Shown piece after piece: positions 20,501 through 30,837 of a stretch of DNA of 64,000 nucleotides. The notes below the pieces were generated by a model. The model saw only the letters and a list, made by a program, of their open reading frames with translations. It ran no database searches and had not been told where the DNA came from. Origin of the DNA: Lasiosphaeria ovina. Its lineage: Eukaryota > Ascomycota > Sordariomycetes > Sordariales > Lasiosphaeriaceae. The translations under genes were made by a program, and so were the position numbers. Where the stretch lies: contig JAULSN010000006.1 in the NCBI GenBank assembly GCA_033439765.1, positions 620,001 to 684,000 on the forward strand, in the 5' to 3' direction. Position 1 is the stretch's first letter; every line of letters starts with the position of its first letter.

Positions 20501-20721
20501 TGTCAGAAAGACCTACCTAAATCGGGTATGGTGCAGGGCAGGCCCGGCAGGGCCTGCACAGGCCACTGTAATTAAACACCTTTTCCTCGGGGTCAACACA
20601 GGTCCCCGACCTGCCTGCGGCAGGCCTTTTCTCCTTCCTACACATCAATCAATATAACACGGTTGAATGCCCTCACTTTGGCCGCATTTTGGCTGCATTC
20701 TGGAATACGTTGTTTCTGAGA
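20501..20721 (+). repeat. Right (3') LTR, 221 bp
   Basis: Identical to the left LTR as far as I can read. It is followed at once by the second CATGC target-site copy and then by the continuation of the phosphotransferase pseudogene. Confidence 0.95.
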
Positions 20722-21601
20722 CATGCCGAGACCCCGGAAGAAGATCGCCGCCGCCGTCGAACTCACGTACTCAAGGCCATGGCGTCAGCAATGGTTCAGT
20801 TGAGCAAGTTCTCGTACCAAGCGGGCGGCCGATTACTGTTTGACACCAAGGGTGAAGTGAAGCAGGTTGGTCCCTCCCGTGAGCGGGACTCTGTCGAATG
20901 TGATGCGTGCCTGGGAAATGATAACTACATGCCTGCTTACTTCTCCAGTGGCCCTTACACGAGAGCCAAACAGTATTATACCGCTGCGCTCGACAGGTAC
21001 AAGCCTGACCCGGGTTTCCTGCATGGCCAAAAGCGACTTCTGAAGCTCTTCATCGACTGTATGGACGAATTTTTCGCAGCCGATCGCTAGTCCTTTGTCC
21101 TGACTCATCCCGACTTCAGCTTCCAGAACTTTCTTGTCGACGAGCGAGCACGGAAACCCCGCTGGTATTATCGACTGGGACGGCGTCGGCGCCTGGCCCA
21201 AGTCACTAGGCAACCTCAGCTACCCCGGCTGGCTGACTCGAGACTGGGATCCAGGTATGTACGGGCGCGACTCCAACGGACAGCCGTATAATCTCGAAAT
21301 CCCAGAGGATACGCCACAGACGCTAGTCCGTTACCGCCGCATCTATCAAGCAGCCATCCGTGATGCCCTTACCGAGAACAAGATGGCAAAAGGCCACCAC
21401 ACATTTTACACAAGCGCTACACTCATAACTGAGAACCTTCGTATCGCGTCCACAAGCCCGATGGGCAGCGGAAACATTCTGAGGAAAATTGTCAACGAGA
21501 TAGCCAAGGCTGTCAGAGTACCTTGTACTTACGGCGAGGAGTTCCTCTATATAGAGCTATGCGAAACGTTTGCCAAAGGTAAACCGTCCGGTGGGGTGTA
21601 G

Positions 21602-22533
21602 GTCGCCCTGAGAGCGGGCTTGACAGAGTTGCTGCAGAGCACGACTCTGTAGATGGCCGAAGTGATGATCCGCCAACGTTATTGCCAAAATTCCATCCTC
21701 GTTCGAAGCCCTTTCGCGGCCTCTCAATGCCGGTCGACCCAGATGATAACACCTCGCCCCTTACGAATTCTCCATGCTAACAATCCACACCTCGGCGGCC
21801 GTGTAGCATGTTGAGGCTGTCTCGAGCGCACCGTTTAAACCCTAGAGAGAGTCCTATGACCTGCGCTCCAAGTGATGTAGGAGGATCGAGTTACGCAGGA
21901 GGATGGTGGCAGAATCTTATCTAGGCTGCGGATGGGTTGGGTCCTCCCGCCCTTGTATTACTACACACCTGTACGGAATATAGAAAGATTTAACTTGCGC
22001 ATCCACTTATTCATGCCAGCTGCTCCATCCAGCCAGGCGGGTGTTTAAACAGCATCGCGATTGAGCTTCTGACTTGGAACACGTTGCTCTGTCGTCAAAT
22101 GTAGAGTTTCAATCGGACTGTAGGGAGTACGATAGAAGCGAAGGAGGGAGGGAGATAAATTGAAGGGTTTAAGAGAGGAACGTCCGCGAGGTACAGCTCT
22201 ATTTATGCTGCGAGCGCGCTGGGCCGCGTGAGCGGCGCGCCATTTCCCGGATGCCAGCGACAGCGAGGTCTGAATTATATTACACTTGGATTACGGTCTT
22301 TTCCTAGTTGCCAGGTCTAAATGCCTTTTAAAGAGGCCGCGCCCAAGAAACAACCCTGTGTGAAGCCAACACCATGATACAAAAAGGGGAAGGGGCAAAA
22401 ATGTTCCAGTATCTATATTGTCTCTCTGGTGCCAGCGCCGTTTTCTCTCCGAGAACGTGTCGACATGATGCAGGAGCATGATGCATGCCATATTCATCTC
22501 AAGCCAATAGCTTTTTGGTTGCCCTCGGCGACA
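21602..22533. other. Intergenic stretch
   Basis: Nothing recognisable beyond short frames. The right part is presumably the 3' flank of the minus-strand gene ending at 22534. Confidence 0.55.
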
Positions 22534-23436
22534 TCAGATCGGGAGTGAAGTATGCTCCTTGGTCAGTGTTGTCAACGCCGCAGGCATTTGCATGCTTCTG
22601 AGGCGGCTGCTGTTTGGAGACATTAGCCCTTTGCCGGAGCTGTGATGAAAGTGCCGTTCCCAGTCCTTATCCTCCTGGCTATCTTGATGTGTCCCTTTCA
22701 TCATCAGCCATGTCCCCTCGCCCGGCGTGACAGGGCCGGCGCTCTGCGATCGCCGAGACGAAGACCGCTCGAGAGGCAATTCAAGCCGGGAGTTGATGTT
22801 GGCCCAGTTGGCGTCGTCACCGTCGTCGTCCAGCCGCCAGCCACCGATGCCCTCGAAATCACGGTCCATGCCAACCGACGGCGTCAGGCCAGACTCGGTG
22901 ACGAGGGGCGTCACTTCGTCTTCGTGGATGGGCGTGATGGTTCCGATGGACGCCAGGCTCACTTGACTAGAGTGGCGGGAACGTGCTCGCATGGCAGCGC
23001 CGAAGCCATAGCTGCTCTTGCGGCGGTGGTGGTTGGGGCTACGGTGGCCGCCCAGGCCCAAGTGGTGCTGTTGATGCAGCTGGCTGGTGCTAGACGGGAA
23101 CGGCGATACCGGGGACGGCGTGCTGTATCCGCTTCCGCTGCCGACGCTGCCAGGGGGCGATACCGATGTACGACGACCGTCTCGCGAATAGGTGTGCTGA
23201 TGCCCGTGGTTGCCCGTGCCGGAAGCGGCACTGGATGACAGAATGCGGGGTCTGCTGCGGGACACAAAATACTGGGGAATAAACGCCAGGGCGATGTCGA
23301 GATAGACGATAGCGACACGAAACATGAGAACCGAAAACGCCAAAGCCGTCGTGATGCCCGCGAATATGGCGAGCGGGATGGTGAACATGCAGAGGAACGG
23401 CACTACGAGGCCGTGAACGGGGTTAATGAGAGCCAT
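22534..23436 (-). CDS. Conserved fungal membrane protein with Ser-rich tail (300 aa)
   Basis: Unnamed integral membrane protein. I chose the ATG at 23436 (MALINPVHGLVVPFL), because the protein then opens directly with a hydrophobic region of about 45 residues forming two closely spaced helices (VVPFLCMFTIPLAIFAGI and FSVLMFRVAIVYLDIALAFI). An upstream in-frame ATG at 23544 would add 36 unconserved-looking residues. The remaining 240 residues are low-complexity and rich in Ser, His, Gly and Pro (SPPGSVGSGSGYSTPSP). They contain several basic-Ser motifs likely to be phosphorylated, and a short conserved-looking block, IGTITPIHEDEVTPLVTESG. No intron is visible. The function is not known to me, and localisation to an internal membrane is inference. 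It is divergent from the TatD-like gene, with 1.4 kb between them. Confidence 0.75.
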   Translation of the reverse strand: MALINPVHGLVVPFLCMFTIPLAIFAGITTALAFSVLMFRVAIVYLDIALAFIPQYFVSRSRPRILSSSAASGTGNHGHQHTYSRDGRRTSVSPPGSVGSGSGYSTPSPVSPFPSSTSQLHQQHHLGLGGHRSPNHHRRKSSYGFGAAMRARSRHSSQVSLASIGTITPIHEDEVTPLVTESGLTPSVGMDRDFEGIGGWRLDDDGDDANWANINSRLELPLERSSSRRSQSAGPVTPGEGTWLMMKGTHQDSQEDKDWERHFHHSSGKGLMSPNSSRLRSMQMPAALTTLTKEHTSLPI

Positions 23437-24875
23437 TGCAAGATGGTCGTCGTTCGCGACCGCCGGCTTGGCGCGGATCGGTCTTGTCGGGCACACCGTG
23501 GATGGATGGATAGGGGATCCGAATGAGATGGAGGTGATTCCCAAATAGAAGACGGCTTCAGTACGTCACATGGTTGATCCGATGGCTTCCTTTTCTTTCG
23601 CTCGGCGACGCGCTGCGAGAGGTGCGAAGTTTTGGGGGCAGCATTAGATGGAATGGGGCAGGAGCAGGGGAAGGGAAAGCGGCGATCCGAGCCGACATTC
23701 TTTCGGAAGAGCTCTACATATACCAAGTAGAGTTCAAGCACAAAAAGGGGCTCGCTCAGTGCCGGTCTAGCTCTGCGCTATCGAGGGCGAATAAAGGCCG
23801 GGACAAACCGTTGTGTTTTGCGTGGGAAGGCCATTGCCTGCATGGCATGTGAAAGAGAAAGAGCATGGGATGCTGGCCTGCTGGGCTGTGATAGGACGAC
23901 ATGGGTGGTTCAACAGAGCTCAAAAGCCAGGGAAAGGCGCCCCACCCACTTTTTTCCTCCTCCTTTTGATTTTCTTGCCCCTCTCCTGCCCCTACACCAT
24001 CATCAGCCCTACCGTCAGTGGCTGGCTTAGGTCGGGTACTGGTGATTCTCGGTGCAGTTCTTATGTGGCCGACTTTTACGATTTGCCGATGCCTTGTTGG
24101 CAGGCAGTCTTTGCAATGGCGAACTCCATCTTTTCAGCTTCCGGTCCAAATTTCCCACACAGCTGACCGCTGTACAAGAAAGTCGAGATCGTTTAACGGA
24201 ATTCAACGACCTCATTTACGTATGCTTAGCGGATGGATTGGGTTTGGCTATTCCTGGCCAGGCCCTTCCGGTCTGGTTGGCGGCTAGGGGATCCTTAGGT
24301 AGGTAAGGTATCTCTACGTGTCTGAATCGGTCGGTTGGCCATGGAAGCCTCGGAAGCCGCCCCATCTTGAGCCACGGCACGTTGCGCTACTCAACGTGTT
24401 GGAATATCGGTCGTACTCAAGCAGTTGTGCATCAGTTCCCAATGGAAGCTCCTTCCTCAGAGGGTGGCTGGCTCATTGGTTCTCCGCGGTCGTGCTTGGT
24501 GGGGCAAGCCGCGGGGTTGGCATTGCCATTCAAAGCTGAAAGCTCTTTCCTTGCCTCTATCCGTAAACACCTTAGCTAACTACAGTTCCTATGCTTGGAG
24601 ACCGGAAGAGTTTTCGTTGCTTCTGACATCATGCCTAGAGGATCGACAACTTGAGTTAGGGCCTCGAGGTTTGCGATCCTGCGGATTATTTCCCCGACAG
24701 CAAACGCGGCATTTGCGCGCTAGGCTAGCTCGTGTCCCTTGTTTTGTCCTAGTCCGGACCGGATCCTTGGTTGACCGACGAAGCGAGAAAAAAAAAAAAG
24801 GCGTATTACGCTTCGAGTGCGGACCGTCTTCAAGCAGTGCCCAAAGGCGCGTGTGGCTGTCACTTGAGCTAAATC
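23437..24875. other. Divergent intergenic region
   Basis: Separates the membrane-protein gene (minus) and the TatD-like gene (plus), so it should hold both promoters. I see pyrimidine-rich stretches (about 23945-24000) and an A run at 24788-24799, but no defined regulatory site. Confidence 0.5.
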
Positions 24876-26147
24876 ATGTGTCCCCCGACCGGTGGCCAAA
24901 CACCGCCGCACGGAGCCGTCACCGAGAACGAGCCTCCTCTGGAATTCTCGGATGACTTCCCTTGGCAGGCCGGCGTCTGCGATGCGCATTGCCACCCTAC
25001 CGACACCATGGCCTCGATAGCTAGCATAGGCGACATGCGAGCCCGGGTCTTGACAATAATGGCCACACGCTCTCAGGACCAGGAACTCGTGGCCTCCGTC
25101 GCGGCGAACCACGCCGTCAAGACCCGAAATGCGCTAGACAGCCAGAGCTTGGAAAAGGTGGTGCCCGCCTTTGGATGGCATCCGTGGTTCTCGCACCAGC
25201 TCTATGAAGACCATGGCGGCGATGACACCACCTATGACCCGTCCGAGCCTACAGGGCTGCAGAAATCCAAGCATTACATGGCGGTCCTATCCCCGTCGCC
25301 GGATCCGGATTTCATTGCGTCCTTGCCAGACCCAATGTCATTGGGTGCTTTTATCGCCGAAACACGGCGCCGTCTGCTCGCCGAACCTGTTGCTCTCATA
25401 GGCGAGGTCGGGCTAGACAAGGCGTTCCGCCTCCCTTGGGGGTGGGACGTATCACAGCCATCGAGCCGCGACAAAAGCGCGACGCCGGGTGGGAGAGAGG
25501 GACGTACCCTGAGTCCGTATCACGTCAAGATGACGCATCAAGTGTGGATACTGAAAGCCCAGCTACGACTAGCTGGCGAGCTAGGGCGTCCGGTCAGTGT
25601 TCATGGGGTTCAAGCGCATGGGGTGCTGTTTGACGCCCTCGCGTCGCTGTGGAAGGGACACGAAAAGGAGGTCATTTCGAAACGAAAGCAGAAGCTGGTT
25701 GCAGCCGGTGCTGAAGACTTCTCGTCAAGCGAGGAAGACAATGACGAGTTCGACTACGCGGCTGGGGCTCCCAGAACCACGAGTGCGGCGGCGAGAAAGC
25801 CGTACCAGCCAAAGCCTTTCCCGCCACGGATATGCCTGCATTCCTTCAGCGGGGCGGCACAGATGCTGAGCCAGTATTTGAACCCGGCAATCCCGGCCCG
25901 GGTGTTCTTTTCCTTCTCCATGGGTGTCAACCTTTCTACTCCGGGGGCAGAGAGCAAGTTTGCCGACGTCGTTCGGGCTTGTCCAGACGACCAGCTGCTT
26001 ATCGAGAGCGATTTGCACACTGCTGGAGATGTGATGGACCACTCCCTCGAGCAGATGTACCTGAGGGTTTGCAACGTCAAGGGGTGGACTCTGCTCGAGG
26101 GCGTGGAGAGGATACGGAAAAATTACGCAGAGTTTGTATTCGGCTGA
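24876..26147 (+). CDS. TatD-family metal-dependent hydrolase, Cut9-interacting protein Scn1-like (423 aa)
   Basis: TIM-barrel amidohydrolase of the TatD DNase family, closest in layout to fission yeast Scn1. The metal-binding signature DAHCHPTD is at residues 36-43, after a short non-conserved N-terminus. GWHPWF (about 108), GEVGLDK (about 175), SVHGVQAHG, LHSFSG (about 328) and ESDLHTAG (near the C-terminus) are the further metal-ligand and active-site blocks in the expected order. A charged low-complexity insertion (SSSEEDNDEFDYAAGAP) lies before the HSFSG block and is absent from bacterial TatD. A single exon from the first in-frame ATG fits. The reaction is probably nuclease-type hydrolysis in the family. 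The Scn1 link to the proteasome/APC factor Cut9 is knowledge from yeast, not from this sequence. Confidence 0.87.
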   Translation: MCPPTGGQTPPHGAVTENEPPLEFSDDFPWQAGVCDAHCHPTDTMASIASIGDMRARVLTIMATRSQDQELVASVAANHAVKTRNALDSQSLEKVVPAFGWHPWFSHQLYEDHGGDDTTYDPSEPTGLQKSKHYMAVLSPSPDPDFIASLPDPMSLGAFIAETRRRLLAEPVALIGEVGLDKAFRLPWGWDVSQPSSRDKSATPGGREGRTLSPYHVKMTHQVWILKAQLRLAGELGRPVSVHGVQAHGVLFDALASLWKGHEKEVISKRKQKLVAAGAEDFSSSEEDNDEFDYAAGAPRTTSAAARKPYQPKPFPPRICLHSFSGAAQMLSQYLNPAIPARVFFSFSMGVNLSTPGAESKFADVVRACPDDQLLIESDLHTAGDVMDHSLEQMYLRVCNVKGWTLLEGVERIRKNYAEFVFG

Positions 26148-27926
26148 GGAGACGCCGCCGCTGCCGACCTAGCCGTAGCGTCAAATTGCATTTGAAACCG
26201 GGGAGGGGGACATCTTCCCCAAAAGAAAAGCGAAGCATCCCCAAGACAAATTAGACGTGGCCTCCACGGTTCTGAACTCTGATGACGACTCGGCTCGGTT
26301 CGGGCCGCTAAAATAGGAACCTACCTATCCATGTACGACATGGCATTTGATCCATTCGCTCGGTAAGGCTTGGCAGACGGAAAGATCTCTGGATTTTGGG
26401 GCATCGCCGCACCACGAGGTGGATGGCAAGCTGGACGGATTCCTAAATCCTGGGAGCTTATGTGGATTCGGGGAGTGAACCCAACTAGATTGACAGCGAT
26501 ACGAATCTCATCCTCATCCAACCTAGGATCAGATATTACTGGCCCCGCACGATTAGTGAACCCCAGATTGTCTTCATGGCACGGAGCATTTCCGCTCCAT
26601 GCTTGCGCTTCTCGTCTGGGAAAAGATGCCGAATTGGCGTGGATGCGAGTCGTTTCCCCGCGTTGGCGCCGCCACCTGGGAACTTTTGGTTCCGCCGGTT
26701 TACGTCGTTCCAGCGCAAGGACAGTACAGTCCTAATAAGTATTTTTGTGCGGCTGCGCGAGGCCATTATCGGATCTCGTATTGGGGGGGGGGAGGCGGGC
26801 GGGCTAACCGCTTAGACTACCTAACTAGCTCACGAAGCATTTAGCGAGAGAGGGCTGTCTTCGCCATGACGTGCCCGTCGCGGACTGGCCTAGCGAGCCT
26901 GGCTGTCCATGCCGTTCAAAAGTGCAGTAGAGGCTAGTAGGGTTGACGCCTCTTTCCAGCCGACGGCTGTCCAGTAACAAGAACCGGGCCCCGGACAAGC
27001 CCCCCTGCCCAGGGTTCCCACGGACGAGGTTGGATGCGTCGATTCCAATCCCGAACTCCCGTCTCCAACAAGAAAGTCGGCTGGGGACTCCCCACAGCTG
27101 GCGAGGAGGTGATTGTATTCGGTGCAGTTTCCGAAATGACGCGATAGACGGCCCTTTTTCTCGTTTCTCTGGCGCTGTCTGTAATCAGCTATACAGGTAT
27201 GCAACGAACCAGAGGCGGTCGACTTGAGGTTCTGTGTGTATTGCCCCTATCCGCATGTATGGATGTAGTACTACCTTCCCTTACTGCTAGGGATGTGTAT
27301 GCAAGTATGCATCCGTACAGTATTGTACTGTACAGTACCTTTGGAGATAATGGGCCAGGTCCCGTCCCCCAGCGGCCCTGCTGCGCGTCCTTCTTTGACT
27401 TGTTGCCCACCCGCCCGTACTTGCCCCCCTCAAACTTGTGGGCGATTGGGGGGAGTGGAGGGGAGGGGAGGGGGGACCCAAAGAGCCAGGAAAGCTGGGA
27501 ATCCCTAATGATCCTTGGATTTGGGGCATTTCTTATTCCCACGCCAAAAGGGCGCAGGACATCCCCCTCACCTCGTCTTCTCTCCCATTATTTTTTATTT
27601 CCAGCGCCTCTTGGCCGCCCGCTTTGCCTCGCGCAAACGCTGTCGCTTTCCCCAAGTTCTTGGCACCTCTCATGAGCCGCGCGGTGAGACGTGCATTTTG
27701 GCCGGCGCCTTATTCCCGGACTGTCAAAGCATCCCTCGCTTCCTGTTTCCACGCGGACTTTCGTCTGGAAGCTGGGGTACCGCAGCCGCAGCCGTCGGTT
27801 TTTGCTTGGCAGCAGCACCACCAGCTCGCCGCTCCCGGGCTGTCCGCTCTAGGTTGACCATTGACGGGAGGTCGGGTGCCATCTGCTAGTACGTATAGCC
27901 CAGCCCAGCTCAGCCCAGCCGGCCGG
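26148..27926. other. Intergenic region upstream of the Zn2Cys6 gene
   Basis: No gene is supported. It has a G run near 26784-26793, the perfect palindrome tactgtacagta at about 27327-27338, and purine-rich repeats near 27440-27480. The last several hundred bases are presumably promoter and leader of the downstream regulator. Confidence 0.5.
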
Positions 27927-30837
27927 ATGTCCACTGTCGTTGCAATGGAGAGGCCGCTGGGCCAGTCGGTGCTGCTGGCGCAGAATTCCACCATCTTCGC
28001 GTCTGCCGCCTCGGCAGCAGCTCCAGGTGGTCTCGCCGCTGCTGCTGTCGCCCACCGCCATCCACATCACCACAACCACAATTACAGCCTCAACCACAAC
28101 CACAACCACCACCGCCAGCTGTCCAACGCCAGCATAGATGCAGTAGCAGCACCGGCAGTGTCGGACACGGCCGCAAGGCGCGCCAGGAGGGGAAATGGCA
28201 GAGACCATCGCCAGGTACCGGGCGGCGGCATGCAATTGACTAATATTTCCACTGCGGCAGTGGACGGCCACCATCGGCGCAGCCAGAGCAATGGCAGCGG
28301 AAGCATTGACGGTCTTGGCATTGGGCTTGGCACGCCCGGGAGAGGCGACGACGATGCCGACAGCGGCACCGCGTCCCCGTCTGCCGAACCGTCCAAGAAG
28401 CGACAAAAGCGAAACAAGCCGACGCTGTCGTGCTTTGAATGCGTCGAGAGGAAAACAAAGGCAAGTTCTTTTTTATTCTTTTTCATTTATTTTTTTTAAA
28501 CCTTTTTTTCCTTTCTCCAACATACCTACGGAGCAGTGCATTAGCACGTCGGACCTGGCGGCTCAAGCCTCCGTTTAGACTTTAGACTGTTATAGTGACT
28601 CGTCCCCGCCTCATTGCCGCGGTGTGCAAGTGCACAGTGCACTCACTCACTACGTCCACCCGACCATGGTCATGGAAGGCTCCCCGTCGGCTTCTAATCG
28701 ATGCATGTCATGAGCTTGGTCGCACAGCGTCAACTCTAATGATATCCGAATGCTACAATCCGCTGTCTGACATTTTGTTGTCACTTATTTCCTGATTCCG
28801 TTTCTCTTCTCCACATCTTGCCTTTTATTTCGCCCATAGCACTGGACGCAACATAATGTAGCGCATCATACGCCGAGGGACTGAGTACTTTGCATGGAGG
28901 CTTTATCTATCACGCTACCGACTTCTCCTGAGCTTTAGGGGTTGTCGCCGAGGTGCAAGACGGAGAATGCTGATAACCAGTGCCAGTGCGATCGAGGACG
29001 ACCACATTGCCTTGCGTGTAAGCCGCACACTGACAGTTCACCGTATCCTCCCCGCCGGCCCCCTTCTAAAATCTATCATGTTAGGTATCAAACGCCAGAC
29101 CGAGTGCAAATATGCCCATGTCGCCAACCTGCTCGAGTCAGTCCCCCCCCCCTTCCCCTGATCAAATGCGAGACGATATGTGCTCATTTCAGTGCCAGGG
29201 AAACAACTCGCAGTGCGGCAAATGGCCGCCGCATGACCAAGGCGCCCAAGAAAAGGCTGGGCAGCCCCAAGTCTACCATTCCCAATGCAGCTGATCGGGG
29301 GTTCAACACGGGCCGCATCAACTCGCTGGGCTCGGTCGCCACCTCCACGGGCCTTCTTTCCAACGTCCCCTACTCGTCGCCGGGGTCGTCAAATGTGTTT
29401 GGAATTGGGTCCGAGCATCCTTTCGCCAACTACTGGACGTGCGAAGGCGGTCTGCCCGAAGTCATATCCGTGCTGCCTGACAAGCTGCAGGCCGATATAT
29501 TGCTAAGCCGCTACTTCGAATGCGTCGATCCCGTGTATCCCATGCTGCACCGGCAGACCTTCTACGCCGACTACGAGCACTTCTGGTCGCTGCCCAAACC
29601 CGACAAGGACCGCAGCGATGCATCCTTTGTGGCCCTCATCTTCGTCATGCTGGCGCTGGGCACCCAGTTCGTGACGTCGACGTCGCCGCCCGAGAGGAAG
29701 CAGACGGCCGAGTTCTATGCTTCTGCCAGCAACCAAGCCCTCCGCATGAGCTCCTATCTGAGCTCCGCCTCCATCAGGTCCATCCAAGCCATGGTTCTCA
29801 TCACGTACTTCCTCATCAACGACAACCATGCCTCGGACGGGTGGGCTTTCGCCGGAATCTTGATTCGGCAGGCCTACGCAATGGGGTTGCACCGAGATCC
29901 CAACATCGGTCTGTCAACCCTGCCCATTCCCGATCCGGCCTTTTGTGCTGTTGATCTAACCATGTACCTCAGTGGCCCCGGACGCACCCTTCTTCGAGAA
30001 ACAGCAGAGAAGGAAGCTGTGGCAAGCCGTCTTACTGCAAGACACGTTTTTGACTGTTCTACTGTCGCTGCCGCCCAGCGCAACGCACACAGACGTCAGC
30101 GTCGATGACCTGATCGCGGACAACTCGTCGATTCCCAATGACGACCCAACAGACACTGCCTATGTCCGGGGGTCCTGGACACTGGCGAACCTGGTCCAGG
30201 AGACAATCTGCAGCCCCCGGTCGCTCGACGTGCCCATCTGCACGACGGCGCGGCACAAGTCGAAGCTGATTGCCGACTTCCGCGCCGTGTACCGGTCCTT
30301 CCCCGACGTGTTCCGGTCGTGGGACCCCGAGGCGCTGTCGCAGCTGGCCCAGAGCAGCAAGCGGATCGTGCGCCAGACGCTGTTTCTGAGCAGCAATTAC
30401 TTCCACAACCTAATGCTCGTGCACGCCTCAGAAAGCCCCGACGTGCCCGTCAATGTCCGCGGGACCCTCGAGGCGGCGCACGACGCCATCACGGCCTTCT
30501 TTGTGCTATTCAACCTGTTCGAGGCCGAGGCCCGTGTCTGGTGGGTGTTCAACCACCGCGCATTCCTCGAGGCGCTGTGCATTGGAAACGTGCTGCGCGA
30601 GGCCGTGAAGGACCCCGGGGGCGAGGAGAATCTGTCCAAGGATCCACTGTTTGTCCGGGCGAGAGCCGACATCCGTGAGCATTTTTTATTATTCCACTCC
30701 TTTGATGCCAGAGGATTGATGTTAACGCGGCTGTGTTAGATCGTATGATCCAGATCATGCAGATGATGAGCGAGGGCGAGCAGGGCTCCCAAACGGCGCG
30801 GACAAGAGTGCAGGTGTTGAGCGAGTTTTTGCTATAG
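27927..30837 (+). CDS. Zn2Cys6 fungal-type transcription factor (710 aa, six exons)
   Basis: Binuclear zinc-cluster DNA-binding regulator with a fungal-specific transcription-factor (middle homology) domain, target unknown. Exons 27927-28460, 28987-29017, 29085-29136, 29193-29908, 29973-30674 and 30740-30837 join in one frame. The N-terminal 160 residues are Ala/His/Asn-rich (HHHNHNYSLNHNHNHH), then a basic KKRQKRNKP. The zinc cluster is SCFECVERKTK, CDRGRPHCLAC and IKRQTEC (CX2CX6CX6CX2CX6C), assembled from exons 1, 2 and 3. This fixes the splice sites. Intron 1 is 526 bp with a GC donor (AAG|GCAAGT); the others are 56-67 bp GT-AG. The regulatory domain includes YFECVDPVYPMLHRQTF and GWAFAGILIRQAYAMGLHRD. 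I chose the first in-frame ATG, and a shorter start is possible. Confidence 0.88.

Larger units (their letters stand above)
16441..20721 (+). mobile_element. Non-autonomous LTR retrotransposon (TRIM/LARD-like), 4281 bp
   Basis: Two identical 221-bp direct repeats (16441-16661 and 20501-20721) bound a 3.8-kb interior. The host sequence CATGC is duplicated at 16436-16440 and 20722-20726. The repeats begin TGTCAGAAAG and end GTTTCTGAGA, nearly inverted termini. The interior has a primer-binding-site candidate directly after the left LTR and a purine tract directly before the right LTR. It has no gag, protease, reverse transcriptase or integrase coding sequence in any frame. It is GC-rich and packed with short CGGCA/GGGCAT-type repeats and tandem arrays, and must have been mobilised in trans. 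Identical LTRs indicate a recent insertion. Orientation is set by the primer site and purine tract. Confidence 0.93.
15994..21601 (+). pseudogene. Aminoglycoside-phosphotransferase-like (APH fold) gene, split by an LTR element and frameshifted
   Basis: Fungal APH/choline-kinase-fold protein of unknown substrate. The coding pieces are 15994-16440 and 20727-21601. Removing the element and one CATGC copy makes them contiguous. The N-terminal piece starts at ATG 15994 and changes frame near 16080. It continues with YPEHDLLHSPVVG, SYNILFEVHF and WLLKIPINGAISHWD (N-lobe, ATP-binding Lys region). Beyond the insertion, HPDFSFQN supplies the HXDX4N catalytic-loop motif (about 21101-21127) and IIDWDG (about 21169) the metal-binding motif, followed by YPGWLTRDWDP. 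Two further lesions are visible: TAG at 21088-21090 just before the catalytic loop, and a frame change near 21145. With four independent breaks it cannot encode a full kinase. Confidence 0.82.

Noticed and set aside
20112..20657. Open frame of 181 codons crossing the interior and right LTR
   Set aside because: Its end translates the non-coding LTR, and the same peptide appears from the left LTR in a different gene context.
23437..23544. Upstream start for the membrane protein at 23544
   Set aside because: It would add 36 unconserved-looking residues before a start that places the hydrophobic region directly at the N-terminus. Kept as an alternative only.
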